64,000 nt of DNA from an uncultured bacterium (lineage in GTDB: Bacteria > Actinomycetota > Coriobacteriia > Coriobacteriales > Coriobacteriaceae), in contig CAJMKK010000003.1 of NCBI GenBank assembly GCA_905214105.1, positions 62,001-126,000 on the forward strand, in the 5' to 3' direction. The notes beneath the pieces are model-generated. The model did no database searches, was not told where the DNA came from, and was given only the letters and a program-made list of their open reading frames with translations. Positions 19,521 to 29,201 of the stretch are shown piece by piece. The position numbers were made by a program, and so were the translations under genes. Each line of letters opens with the position of its first letter. Within the stretch, counting starts at the first letter, position 1.

Positions 19521-19559
19521 GCTAAACTAAAGGAGTTTACGAAAAATCATAAACTCCTT
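19521..19559 (-). terminator. Terminator downstream of the GT80-like ChW gene
   Basis: On the minus strand AAGGAGTTTA and TAAACTCCTT (19530-19539 / 19550-19559) form a 10-bp stem followed by TAGTTTAG. It separates the ChW gene cluster from the glycan operon. Confidence 0.65.
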
Positions 19560-19636
19560 CAAGATTAAACTAATACAGTTGGACTAAACCACTGAATTAC
19601 TGCAATAGCGGATAGATGATAGACTTACATCACTTA

Positions 19637-22600
19637 CTATTTATCAACCAACTTAACCTCAAACGCTTCCATATGCAGGGCTTCTCCAGTCGTACCTGCG
19701 CACTCGCCCGATTTAACCCAATCGAGCCAACCCTTGCCCTGCACATGCGCCCTATAAACAACGTCATAATGCTTGGAGAGATCACCCGTAAGCTTAATTT
19801 CTACAGCTTCAATAGAAAGAGACTTACCCGTGGTGCCGGCCAGCTTGCCGTTCTTGACCCACTTTTGCCAGCCGATATTCTGAACGTGAGCTCGATACTC
19901 GATGTTACCGGAATACCCAAGGTCGGGCTTGCTAATCGTCAACGCCTCAATAGCAAGATTTCGACCAGTTGTGCCCGCCGTCATGCCCTCATAAACAGGT
20001 TCCTGCCAACCAAGGTTTGAAACATGAGCCTTAATCGAAAACGTTCTCTGAATCGAGGGCTGATTCGTATCCCCTGGAGCAGGCGAACCCTTTTCAACCA
20101 AAACGACCTGGTATGCCTCGAGCCTCAAGCCAAACCCAGTCGTTCCGGCAACCTGATCATTGCAGGCCCAACCAAGCCAGCCCTTGTCCTGAACATGAGC
20201 ACGATAGTAAACGTCATAACGATTAGCCATCTCACCAGTAAGTCGAATTTGAATAGCCTGGACAGACTTGCTCTGACCCGTAGAACCGGAAACTTCTCCC
20301 TCTTTCACATAATCTTGCCAACCGTAATCGGAAACATGCGCCCTGTACTCCAAGCTGCCATCGTAGGGAGCATTCTGCAGGTTGAGAGTAATAGCCTCGA
20401 CAGCTTTGGACTGACCAACGGTGCCAGAAACATTTCCGCCCTTGCAAGCCGACTGCCAGCCGTCATTCGAAACATGCGAAGTTGCCAAAACATCAAGCGA
20501 GCCTCGTGACACCTTGACGACGTCGTAGCCCGACTCGCCCTTCTTGAAATAAGTTAGAGCTCCACTATTATGCGAATAGATAGCAAAGTCGTAATTGGCC
20601 GTAGCAAGTATGGAATCCGAAAACTCCACGAGATAACAGGAGTCACCTTGCTTGCAAAGGGACCTGATAGCCTCGTCTGAGTCCTCAGTAATAGGCGAAG
20701 CAAACCAATCCATAATCGAATAATCGATAGCAGCGCCGGGCTTCAACGCTTCGGACTTCGTTGAATTCCAAAGTCCACCAGCAGCATCGGCGCTGGCCGA
20801 GTTATACGTACTAGACCCATATCCAGACAGACCGATCTCCGGATTAAAGAAGAGAATCAGCTCTGCAGCAACGGAAGAATCGACATCGGTAATGCCCAGA
20901 CGGTCAAGCTGTTCCTGCTTTTGGGGATACATGCCCGTCGGCGTGTTTGGATGCCCCTTGTAATAATACAAATAGTCATCGCCATAGATAACCTCGGTCA
21001 AGTTGGCATAGTCGTCAAAATTCTGCTCGTAAGTAACATACGTTCCAAGCAGCATCATTACCTTTTTGCCCTGCTGAGTAGCCGCATCAAAATAACCATC
21101 GTTAAAGTTGTACAGAGCCTTAAACGCTTGGACCGTGTCCTCTCCCCTATTCTGCAGGCTCGTAAGCATGCTCGAAACGTTCATCTTCTTAACGTTAGGA
21201 TCGGATGCGATCTTATTCGCAAAGGCATTATCGTCACCGCTCGTAAACAGATTGGTTCGAGTCATCCACCACTGAGTGCCAGGCTCAATACTCAGCACAG
21301 CATACATAGAATCCCAGCGATCGTGATAATCGCTATACGACTTTGACACCTCACCGGTTTCGTATTCCTTATTCTTGGCAGCATTCCATAAAGCAATCAG
21401 TTCCGCTTGCTTAGAATCTGGATCCTTTACGTCGAAGGCCTCGTTGGTAAAGACATACGTGGCGGATCCATCGGACAACAGCCGAATGGAGTATTGGCCA
21501 GTGGGAATCTTATTGGCGTAAATCATCCTATGGATCAACGAGCAGGTGATGTCATTGATATACAGATTGAACTTTGCCTTGGGGTTGATCTTGAAGAGAG
21601 CAGCGACATAATCCGCAAACGCCTGATAGCTTGAACTAGAAGCATTCTCATCATGAGTCAAATACGGAAGGCCATACATCCCGGATGGAAGCGAGTTCCA
21701 GTTATAGGCATTTGGACGATCGAGCATTACGATTGACGGAATGGTCGTTCCAGCAGAAGAGGTGCTGATGTCCCAGAAAGATAGCGAATAGAGAACAACG
21801 GGGAAAGAAGCACTCAAAGGGGCAAGGTTGTATTCACTCGCAGAAATGCCGATTGGCTGATGGTCCTCATGAACGATGTTTCCGTTCTTCAAATACTGCA
21901 ACGTAACGTCAAACGGACCATAATCGTTAAATTCAATTTCGCTGGAGCTGGAATCCAAATCTCCGAGTGCAATCGTACTTGAAACGGAACGGGTGACCTT
22001 CCCTCCATACGACATGGAGCCCGCCACCCTTATCGAATCAGCGATGCCGAGTCGTTTTATATCCTCAACGTGCGGAATATTCAGGGTCACTTTAGTCGTC
22101 TCCCCAACCTGAGAAAGAGAGCAATTAAAGACATACGGGACATAGGCACCAGCGGTATCACCGGGCGCCGCATCACCCTTCTTTACAATGACGATCTGTA
22201 TTGCTTCAACGGCATAGGACCAACCGGTGGTTCCCGCAGTCGACCCATTTGAGGCCCAACCAAGCCAACCGAAATTAGAAGCATGAACGCGATAATACAG
22301 GTCATAAGAAGCCGACCTGTCACCCGTCAGCTTGAGCTCGACAGCTTCAATCTGAAGGCCCCTCCCCGTTGTGCCGGAGACGGCTCCATTAGAAACCCAA
22401 TCCTGCCAGCCTTCATTTTGCACATGCGAGCGGTATTCGATACCAAGGTCTTCTGAATTAGGAAGAGAAACTCTGAGCGCCTCAAGCCTACGAGACTGGC
22501 CCGTTGTGCCAGAGATCGAACCATTCGATGTAAACGTCGACTCCCAACCAATGCCAGAAATATGAGATTTATAGCTGACATCCGGGATCTCCTCTTTGGA

Positions 22601-22801
22601 CTCCACGGCAGCATCGATCGAAGGCGCTGATTCATCGGCTACAACAGCAGTTTGATCCGAAGAGTCTGATTGGGCCTCTGGAACGGATTCATATTCGTTG
22701 GTACCAACATTTTGATCCGCCCAACAAGCCAAAGGGCTCAATAGCAGCATCGACATGAAGCAGGAAAGCAGAACAACAAATGCTCTAAATTGCCTTTTCA
22801 A
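19637..22801 (-). CDS. Secreted ChW-repeat protein with a central GT80 (sialyltransferase)-like domain
   Basis: The 1054-residue protein has a signal peptide (MKRQFRAFVV to about ACWAD, residue 29) and an acidic linker. Three ChW repeats follow (about 75-205), then an Ig-like beta segment (about 225-325), a globular domain (about 335-745), and six C-terminal ChW repeats (about 765-1054). The globular domain resembles GT80 bacterial sialyltransferases. It has KFNLYIND, then RLLSDGSATYV (Asp444 matching the catalytic Asp of the YDDGS motif), then YYYKGHPNTP (His617 matching the CMP-binding GHP histidine), and YGSSTYNSAS matching the double-serine loop. A preceding Ig-like domain also occurs in some Photobacterium GT80 enzymes. 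Identification is by eye. The extracellular location is odd for a CMP-sugar enzyme. Confidence 0.8.
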   Translation of the reverse strand: MKRQFRAFVVLLSCFMSMLLLSPLACWADQNVGTNEYESVPEAQSDSSDQTAVVADESAPSIDAAVESKEEIPDVSYKSHISGIGWESTFTSNGSISGTTGQSRRLEALRVSLPNSEDLGIEYRSHVQNEGWQDWVSNGAVSGTTGRGLQIEAVELKLTGDRSASYDLYYRVHASNFGWLGWASNGSTAGTTGWSYAVEAIQIVIVKKGDAAPGDTAGAYVPYVFNCSLSQVGETTKVTLNIPHVEDIKRLGIADSIRVAGSMSYGGKVTRSVSSTIALGDLDSSSSEIEFNDYGPFDVTLQYLKNGNIVHEDHQPIGISASEYNLAPLSASFPVVLYSLSFWDISTSSAGTTIPSIVMLDRPNAYNWNSLPSGMYGLPYLTHDENASSSSYQAFADYVAALFKINPKAKFNLYINDITCSLIHRMIYANKIPTGQYSIRLLSDGSATYVFTNEAFDVKDPDSKQAELIALWNAAKNKEYETGEVSKSYSDYHDRWDSMYAVLSIEPGTQWWMTRTNLFTSGDDNAFANKIASDPNVKKMNVSSMLTSLQNRGEDTVQAFKALYNFNDGYFDAATQQGKKVMMLLGTYVTYEQNFDDYANLTEVIYGDDYLYYYKGHPNTPTGMYPQKQEQLDRLGITDVDSSVAAELILFFNPEIGLSGYGSSTYNSASADAAGGLWNSTKSEALKPGAAIDYSIMDWFASPITEDSDEAIRSLCKQGDSCYLVEFSDSILATANYDFAIYSHNSGALTYFKKGESGYDVVKVSRGSLDVLATSHVSNDGWQSACKGGNVSGTVGQSKAVEAITLNLQNAPYDGSLEYRAHVSDYGWQDYVKEGEVSGSTGQSKSVQAIQIRLTGEMANRYDVYYRAHVQDKGWLGWACNDQVAGTTGFGLRLEAYQVVLVEKGSPAPGDTNQPSIQRTFSIKAHVSNLGWQEPVYEGMTAGTTGRNLAIEALTISKPDLGYSGNIEYRAHVQNIGWQKWVKNGKLAGTTGKSLSIEAVEIKLTGDLSKHYDVVYRAHVQGKGWLDWVKSGECAGTTGEALHMEAFEVKLVDK

Positions 22802-22904
22802 GAGAATCGCCTCCTAGATAGACAGCCGTCAATAACCATACTATCGAGAGTTAGCTTCATTAATGTCACCAATTAGGTGAACGAAGAAAAAGGAGCCCAT
22901 CCAA

Positions 22905-22954
22905 AGGCAAGGGCCCTTTCCCGTTGCTAAGACAACGGCAACAGGAAAGGGCCC
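22905..22954 (-). terminator. Hairpin downstream of the L,D-transpeptidase ChW gene
   Basis: GGGCCCTTTCC (22911-22921) pairs with GGAAAGGGCCC (22944-22954), an 11-bp stem about 30 bases past the stop, with a short inner complementarity (CGTTGC/ACGGCAAC). The following minus-strand bases are TTGCCTTTGG. Confidence 0.6.
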
Positions 22955-22985
22955 GCTAACAAACTCTCAGCGTCTACGGGAATAA

Positions 22986-25900
22986 CTAGTAGATTACCAC
23001 CTTGGTAGCAAGAGGCACGTTATCCCAAATCCATTTAGCGCGATCAATGGGCAAACGCACGCAGCCTTGTGAAATATGCAATCCCATCCGGCTGTCCATG
23101 GGATTAAAAGTTCCCTGGTAGTACGGTATTGAATGAAACAGATAGTCCCCGTAAAACTGCGTATAGTAGTAGCAGGTATACCCATGTCCAAACGAGTGAC
23201 CCTTGCCGGTGACGGTATACTCACCCGTAGGCGTTGGAGTACTAGGGACACCAGTAGAGCAAACCCAGTATTGAGCATAACTCCACGACCCGCGCTGTCC
23301 ACGAAAAACTCCAAGGCGGCATGCTTGCCTGTCAACCATAATGAGCCAGCTTGAATTGCTCGAATATCTATTAGCTCGATTAAGCATGGCCATCATATCG
23401 GCAGGTAGTAAGGGCTGATCGGTAAACGGGCGCCCAGTAGGACCGGGAGCACCAGCGCCTTTGGGAACAACCTTCACTTGAACCGACTCGACTCTGCAGC
23501 CTATCGTAGATGTGCCCGCAGGCTGCCCGTTTGAAGCCCAATCGAGCCATCCGAAGTCTTGGCAATATGCTCGATACCAAACATCAAAGTAGTTCGATAA
23601 ATCACCGGTCAACCTGATCTTAAGAGCCTCGGTACGCTTTGCGCGGCCTACCGTGCCAGCGACATTCCCATTGGAAGCCCAGCCTTGCCAACCCACATCC
23701 TGCACATGAGCGGAGTACTCAATACCGCCCGATACGCTACTGGAGACATTTAGCTTCAGCGCCTCAATCGCAAGTGATCTGTCAGTCGTACCCGCAACAC
23801 CGCCATTACCAACAGGATTCATCCAGCCAAGTGTGGCGACATGCACCTGGAGCGTCAGAGCTGGCGTCGAGATAAATGCGGGCTTAGACGACGTGCCAGG
23901 ATCCCCGCCATTCGCCACAAGCTTAATTTGAACAGCTTCTATCTGGATATTAAGCCCGGTAGTTCCAGCGGAATCGCCGTTTTTGGCCCAACCCAACCAG
24001 CCATAACCAGCCGAATGAACTCGATAGTAAATCTCATATTGATTCGCGAGGGAACCATTTAAGCGCAGCTCAAGAGCCTGAATGGCCAATCCTTGTCCAA
24101 CGGTCCCAACATAACCGGCAGATCGCCATTCCTGCCAACCAATATTGGCAACATGTGCTCTTGCCTCAATTTGAGAATCGTCATCCACACCGGACAACGA
24201 CACGTTTAAAGCTTGAAGCGAAAGCGATTTTCCCGTTGTGCCGGCATCTTGCCCATCTAAAACAGATGGAGACCACCCACGGTTAGCCGAATGAGCCTGA
24301 TATACAACGTGGGCGCAATCGGCGGAAGCATCAGAAACAAATGCTCCGTCCGTTATCCCGGGAGCGCCGGCGCCTTTACCGACAATCCTTACTTCGACAG
24401 CCTTAAGGAATGAACCCGATATCGTTGCCCCCGCATCCGAGCCATTGCACGCCCAACCAAGCCATCCTTTTTTGGAATCAAAACAGCGATACCAAACGTC
24501 ATAGGCTTTAGACAAATCTCCAGTAAGAGTCAATCTCACCGCCTTTAAAACACGCCCATCGTTTTTAGAGTTAAGCGCAGCACCGTCAGAAACAGCACCA
24601 CTCCATCCGCCAAATTCAAAGAAGCCGAAATAGTCAATTGAGCCTAAAATCTCTTGATTATCAAACGAGATAGAGAGCGAGGTTAAAGGTTCAGAGCCGT
24701 TCTCAGAGCCCAATAAGATTGATTTGCCTTGTACGGAGCCCAGGCTTTTTCCGTTAAGACCGAGCGAGCTCCCGCTTAGAACATCCGTTGCCCCAATGAA
24801 ATGGTTCAACGTATCGCCGGGAGCAGATCCGCTTTTTTCGACCAATAAAATCTGAACACCCTGAATGGCGGCACCCTTCCCCACCGAGCCCGCAGGAGAC
24901 CCGTTAGACGTCCAGCCCAGCCATCCGCCCAATTTGGAAGCATACACACGGTACCAAATGCCATAAGTTGCAGAAATCTCGCCGTTCAGCTTAAACTGAA
25001 CGGCCTCAATGGATCGAGACTGCCCGGTCGTGCCAATGACGCCTGAAGACCAGTCTTGCCAACCAATGCCAGAGACATGCGCGCGAGAGGAAATAGAGCC
25101 TCCGTGACCATACCAATTAACACCAAGCGACAGTGCCTCAATTGCATTTCTTGAGTCAATGACCCCCGATGTCTTTCCGTCCGCGACAGCACCCATCCGT
25201 CCGACATTAGAGACATGAGATCGATAGGAAACGGTAGGCGGTTCCTGAGAATGATCCCTAAAGGCATCGCCACGCGCTGGCGCATCTTGAGCATATTTTG
25301 GAAGCACCTTAATCTGAATAGCTTCGATCTGGTAAGCATAGCCCTGTGTTCCAGCAGGTTCACCATTTGAGGCCCAGCCAAGCCAACCAACATTTGCAGA
25401 ATGAACGCGATACCAAATGTCATACGAATCAGAAAGACTGCCCGACAAGGATAGCTTGATTGCCTCGATGGCTCGCGACTGTCCAACTGTTCCAGAAGCC
25501 CGCCCGTTGCCAACCGGCTGAAGCTCCCATCCGATCCCGGAAATGTGTGATTGGACCGAAATGCTGTCATTCCCCAAAGGGCTGCCATCCTGTGAAAGCA
25601 GATTGATCTTGAGGGCTTCGACGCGCTTTGCACGACCTGTAGTGCCGGCAGTCATTCCATTTGAAACGGGAGCTTGCCAGCCAATATCCTGCACATGAGT
25701 CTGGCATGAAACAGAGCCAAATACAGTGGATACATCATTTTCGGGTTTCGCCGAATCAGTTGCATTGGAGGTAGACTCGCTAGAAACGGATGAGGAAGAG
25801 TCATCGTCTGACACAGTCGGCTGCTCGACTTCAGCCCCCTGTTGTTCGTTACTTAAGACGGGGCCCTCGTCTTTCGAGCTGCTGGCAGCACCGTCGGAAT

Positions 25901-26021
25901 AATCAGTAGCCTCCGGCTGCACCTGTAAGGTATCAGCCCAGACAGAAAGGGGCGTCAGAAGACATTGGAGGATTAGTAATGGCGTCATTGCCGTTGCTAG
26001 CAACCGTTGCGTCTTTTTCAT
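22986..26021 (-). CDS. Secreted ChW-repeat protein with C-terminal L,D-transpeptidase (YkuD) domain
   Basis: The 1011-residue protein has a signal peptide ending near SVWAD and a Ser/Asp-rich linker. About fourteen ChW repeats follow (roughly 105-865), two of them degenerate (FFEFGGWSGAV, FDSKKGWLGW). The last 125 residues form a YkuD domain, with SWLIMVDRQACRLGVF, TPTPTGEYTV, FHSIPYY and the catalytic GLHISQGCVRLP (Cys about 987, His 982). YkuD enzymes make 3-3 peptidoglycan cross-links or attach proteins to the wall. The repeat region probably holds the enzyme in the envelope. The repeat scaffold matches that of the genes at 29202 and 32349, which carry other catalytic domains. Terminator-like hairpins isolate it from both neighbours. 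Confidence 0.92.
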   Translation of the reverse strand: MKKTQRLLATAMTPLLILQCLLTPLSVWADTLQVQPEATDYSDGAASSSKDEGPVLSNEQQGAEVEQPTVSDDDSSSSVSSESTSNATDSAKPENDVSTVFGSVSCQTHVQDIGWQAPVSNGMTAGTTGRAKRVEALKINLLSQDGSPLGNDSISVQSHISGIGWELQPVGNGRASGTVGQSRAIEAIKLSLSGSLSDSYDIWYRVHSANVGWLGWASNGEPAGTQGYAYQIEAIQIKVLPKYAQDAPARGDAFRDHSQEPPTVSYRSHVSNVGRMGAVADGKTSGVIDSRNAIEALSLGVNWYGHGGSISSRAHVSGIGWQDWSSGVIGTTGQSRSIEAVQFKLNGEISATYGIWYRVYASKLGGWLGWTSNGSPAGSVGKGAAIQGVQILLVEKSGSAPGDTLNHFIGATDVLSGSSLGLNGKSLGSVQGKSILLGSENGSEPLTSLSISFDNQEILGSIDYFGFFEFGGWSGAVSDGAALNSKNDGRVLKAVRLTLTGDLSKAYDVWYRCFDSKKGWLGWACNGSDAGATISGSFLKAVEVRIVGKGAGAPGITDGAFVSDASADCAHVVYQAHSANRGWSPSVLDGQDAGTTGKSLSLQALNVSLSGVDDDSQIEARAHVANIGWQEWRSAGYVGTVGQGLAIQALELRLNGSLANQYEIYYRVHSAGYGWLGWAKNGDSAGTTGLNIQIEAVQIKLVANGGDPGTSSKPAFISTPALTLQVHVATLGWMNPVGNGGVAGTTDRSLAIEALKLNVSSSVSGGIEYSAHVQDVGWQGWASNGNVAGTVGRAKRTEALKIRLTGDLSNYFDVWYRAYCQDFGWLDWASNGQPAGTSTIGCRVESVQVKVVPKGAGAPGPTGRPFTDQPLLPADMMAMLNRANRYSSNSSWLIMVDRQACRLGVFRGQRGSWSYAQYWVCSTGVPSTPTPTGEYTVTGKGHSFGHGYTCYYYTQFYGDYLFHSIPYYQGTFNPMDSRMGLHISQGCVRLPIDRAKWIWDNVPLATKVVIY

Positions 26022-26104
26022 TCGACTCCCCCATCACTCGACCATCTTTAGCATCATTATTTACCGTTTCGGCAATTGCTTAAATACCGAAAACGTGAAT
26101 GGCA

Positions 26105-26149
26105 CTTAAATAGAAACGAACGGACCGTTGCAAAACGACCCGTTCGTTT
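26105..26149 (-). terminator. Terminator downstream of the GH25 ChW gene
   Basis: AAACGAACGG (26114-26123) pairs with CCGTTCGTTT (26140-26149). The outer ACTTAAA/TTAAGT adds pairing and U residues on the minus strand. It lies about 50 bases past the stop. Confidence 0.65.
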
Positions 26150-26198
26150 AAGTCAGAGTATCTGTTAGAACCTGTGTGAAGACACGAATTACGATCAG

Positions 26199-29057
26199 CT
26201 ATGCAAGCGGCACGTTGTCATACCAGCCCCATTTTGGCTTGTATGAGGTGGAATAATAATCCAACCAATACGCCATATCGAGTGTCCTAATCTGACCGAC
26301 GTTATCCATTACCTGATTATTGCCGATATAAAGACAAACGTGACCGTAAATGCTGCCCATGCGTGTATGCGTATGCGAAGGAACGGCAATGACCATTCCG
26401 ACTTTCAGCTGAGAATAATCGGTGTATTTGCAATAATCCCAGTAGTAATCGCAGGCATCCGTATGGACGTTCCTAAATCCGGCACGCTCGTAGATATCTG
26501 CAATCCACTCGGAGCACAATCCCGGACCAGGAGACGGTACCTGTCGGGCAAGATCTACAATCTTCTTCTGCATGGGATTTGCAAACGCGGAAGGTTGCCC
26601 AAGCAAACACGGCGAAACGGTGCTTCCGGGGGCATTGGCGCCCTTCCTTGTAAGGCGAACTTGGACAGCTTGGACATGCGTTCCATAACCAGTGCTACCG
26701 GCAACTGTACCATTTCTAGTCCAACCAAGCCAGCCGACGTTATCGACATGGACCCTATACCAGACATCGAAATAAGTTGCCAAGTCACCTGACAGGGAGA
26801 CTTTAATTGCTTCAACCGAATTGGACTCAGTAGCAGACGACAGTTGATCCCCGTTTGACTTACCAGAAGTCCAACCTACATTCGAAAGATGCAGTTGATA
26901 ATTAATCCCGCCGGCAACAGATGAACAAGTTTTAGCCGAAAACCCGGTGATGGGAATTCCCTGACCAGTTGTACCGGACATCTCTCCGGCCGAGACAGAA
27001 TTCTGCCAAGCACCTTTAACCTGAGAGGAATACGTCAACGTAGGTATTTCAAGATGGGAATATCCCGACGTATCAGGATGAGAAGCGCCCTTCTTAATGA
27101 GCTTAATCTGAACAGCCTCGAGGGAACAGGACATACCGGTAGTACCGGCCTCCCCGCCGTCCTTGGCCCAGGCCATCCAGCCGATGTTGGAGGCGTGGAC
27201 GCGGTAGTAGACGTCGTAGTCCTTCGCGAGGGAGCCCGTGAGCCTCAGGCGCACGGCCTCGACGGCACGGCCCTGGCCGGTGGTTCCGCCCTCGGAGGCC
27301 GAGGGGGTGTCCCAGCCCTGCCAGCCGATGCCCGAGACATGGGCATCGATCTGGACGGAAGAGCCGTCCGAGTAGTCGGAGCTGTCGAGCGAGAGCTTGA
27401 GGTCCTCGAGGGCGAGGCCGCGGCCGGTGGTGCCGGCGGTCGCCCCGTCGGACACAGCGCCCTGCCAGCCCACGTTGGAGACGTGGGCCCGATAGGTCAG
27501 GGACATGGGCTTCTTCTTGAAGGCGTAGTCGACGTTGGCGCCGTCGGAAGAGGGGGCGGCGTCGCCCTTCTTGACCAGCCTGATCTGGACGGCCTCGACG
27601 CTCCTGCCGAAGCCCGTGGTGCCGGCCTCCCCGCCGTCCTTGGCCCAGGCCATCCAGCCGATGTTGGAGGCGTGGACGCGGTAGTAGACGTCGTAGTCCT
27701 TCGCGAGGGAGCCCGTGAGCCTCAGGCGCACGGCCTCGACGGCACGGCCCTGGCCGGTGGTTCCGCCCTCGGAGGCCGAGGGGGTGTCCCAGCCCTGCCA
27801 GCCGATGCCACTTACATTGGCGTTAATTTGCACAGAGCCATCTTCAACGGGATTCAAGATGCTGACCTTAAGATCCTCCACTGATTTAGACTGCCCTGTA
27901 GTGCCAGCTGTAGATCCGTCACGCTTGCTGCTCATCCAGCCAATATTCGAGACATGCGCCTCATACTGAATATGCATCTTGCTGTCGTCTACGTTCAGAA
28001 GAGAACCGTTGAAGCAATAGTTCATGTCACAGCGTCCGTTAACGCCCGGGACATTGCCGCTGTTTGAATACTGCCAGAAACTGTAGCTGCCAGCATAATC
28101 GCAACGCCAATTATATTGAGCGACCCAATGGTCATAACCGCTCAGAGACGGACTATCCAAGTAGTTGTTGAGCCAGTTAAGGTTCGCATAGATACCCGAC
28201 TTAAAGCCAACGGCCTCCATACGGTTACAAAAAGCCTGCGCAATCTGGGCGAGCTTATCTTTGCTGAAATTTGGATCCTGCAGGATATAGCTATCCTCAA
28301 GATCGTAGTAAACGGGAAGCGACGGATGATGGCCACCGAGCCAAGCAAGTGTCCTGTCAGCCTCTTTATTGGCATCCTTTACAGAACGGGCGTAGGAGTA
28401 GTAATACACACCATAAGGAATACCGAGGCGCTCACATTCAGCAGCATTCCTCTCAAAAGAATCGTCAGGTTTTCCGTAAACAGGTCCAACCTTGAGAATG
28501 GCAAAATCAATCCCAGCGGCTTTAACCTGATTCCAGTCAATCTTCCCCTGACAGTTGCTGACATCGATACCACGAGCAACGGCACCATTGGGCAAAGCTT
28601 CGTCAGCAAAAGACTGCGCATCGATGTCGTCGCTGCCCGCATTGATGAGGACACCGTTTTCATAACGCCAAGAGTTAGGCTCTAGGGAGTCGGATTCAGA
28701 GGAATCTGTCTCGATGGAAACATCGCCCGAAGCCTCACCATCAGAATCATCAGTGCCCGGCTCATCAGCACCAACCCCGGCCTGATCATCGGAACTAAAG
28801 TCTGAATCCTCGTCAGGACGAGCAGCATTTGCATCGTCGCCGTACCATTCAGTTTGACCTTGGGAATCAGAAGAATCAACCTGTGTTCCCTGGGAACTTT
28901 CATCTTGGGATCCGTGCTCTTCAGACGCTTGAGATGTCGATTGCGAGATAGTGCCAGATTCAGCTGACAGCGCATATGCACAGTAAGGCTGAGCGACTTG
29001 CGACCAAATCATTACTAGCGCGCAAGCCAAAACCGCATACGCTTTTAGACGTTTCAT
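26199..29057 (-). CDS. Secreted ChW-repeat peptidoglycan hydrolase: GH25 muramidase plus CHAP/NlpC-like amidase
   Basis: From the ATG at 29057 the 952-residue protein has a signal peptide ending near YCAYA and a long acidic Ser/Asp linker. A GH25 lysozyme domain follows (about 165-355), with RGIDVSNCQGKIDW, AILKVGP, PVYYDLED (catalytic Asp/Glu) and WQYSNSG. Nine ChW repeats come next, then a C-terminal cysteine-peptidase domain with GPGLCSEW and GHVCLYIGN as the likely Cys and His sites. It should cut both the glycan and the peptide parts of peptidoglycan. Repeats one to six include a GC-rich tract duplicated exactly at 27145 and 27622. GH25 comes before the repeats here, unlike the other four proteins, whose enzyme domain is central or last. 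Confidence 0.93.
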   Translation of the reverse strand: MKRLKAYAVLACALVMIWSQVAQPYCAYALSAESGTISQSTSQASEEHGSQDESSQGTQVDSSDSQGQTEWYGDDANAARPDEDSDFSSDDQAGVGADEPGTDDSDGEASGDVSIETDSSESDSLEPNSWRYENGVLINAGSDDIDAQSFADEALPNGAVARGIDVSNCQGKIDWNQVKAAGIDFAILKVGPVYGKPDDSFERNAAECERLGIPYGVYYYSYARSVKDANKEADRTLAWLGGHHPSLPVYYDLEDSYILQDPNFSKDKLAQIAQAFCNRMEAVGFKSGIYANLNWLNNYLDSPSLSGYDHWVAQYNWRCDYAGSYSFWQYSNSGNVPGVNGRCDMNYCFNGSLLNVDDSKMHIQYEAHVSNIGWMSSKRDGSTAGTTGQSKSVEDLKVSILNPVEDGSVQINANVSGIGWQGWDTPSASEGGTTGQGRAVEAVRLRLTGSLAKDYDVYYRVHASNIGWMAWAKDGGEAGTTGFGRSVEAVQIRLVKKGDAAPSSDGANVDYAFKKKPMSLTYRAHVSNVGWQGAVSDGATAGTTGRGLALEDLKLSLDSSDYSDGSSVQIDAHVSGIGWQGWDTPSASEGGTTGQGRAVEAVRLRLTGSLAKDYDVYYRVHASNIGWMAWAKDGGEAGTTGMSCSLEAVQIKLIKKGASHPDTSGYSHLEIPTLTYSSQVKGAWQNSVSAGEMSGTTGQGIPITGFSAKTCSSVAGGINYQLHLSNVGWTSGKSNGDQLSSATESNSVEAIKVSLSGDLATYFDVWYRVHVDNVGWLGWTRNGTVAGSTGYGTHVQAVQVRLTRKGANAPGSTVSPCLLGQPSAFANPMQKKIVDLARQVPSPGPGLCSEWIADIYERAGFRNVHTDACDYYWDYCKYTDYSQLKVGMVIAVPSHTHTRMGSIYGHVCLYIGNNQVMDNVGQIRTLDMAYWLDYYSTSYKPKWGWYDNVPLA
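27145..27332. repeat. 188-bp exact direct duplication, copy A
   Basis: This segment is identical by eye to 27622-27809, an offset of 477 bases (159 codons, one three-repeat ChW unit). It encodes the ends of one ChW triad. Its GC-rich third positions differ from the rest of the gene. Confidence 0.9.
27622..27809. repeat. 188-bp exact direct duplication, copy B
   Basis: This is the partner of 27145-27332. Perfect identity inside an otherwise diverged repeat array points to recent duplication or gene conversion, and makes the site prone to in-frame loss or gain of a 159-codon unit. Confidence 0.9.
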
Positions 29058-29160
29058 GTATATCCCCCAAGATAACAGCTGAATACAGCAACACAATCAA
29101 TGGTTATATTACCGCACTTCATAGAACACATTTTGAGCTTGGAAAAGCAATGCCCCCGAC

Positions 29161-29193
29161 ACAAAAAGAGGCGCTCCTATTACGGAGCGCCTC
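29161..29193 (-). terminator. Rho-independent terminator of the C39/NlpC ChW operon
   Basis: GAGGCGCTCC (29168-29177) pairs with GGAGCGCCTC (29184-29193). On the minus strand it runs into TTTTTGT. It lies nine bases past the stop of the NlpC/P60 gene. Confidence 0.88.
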
Positions 29194-29201
29194 AATAGGC
29201 T

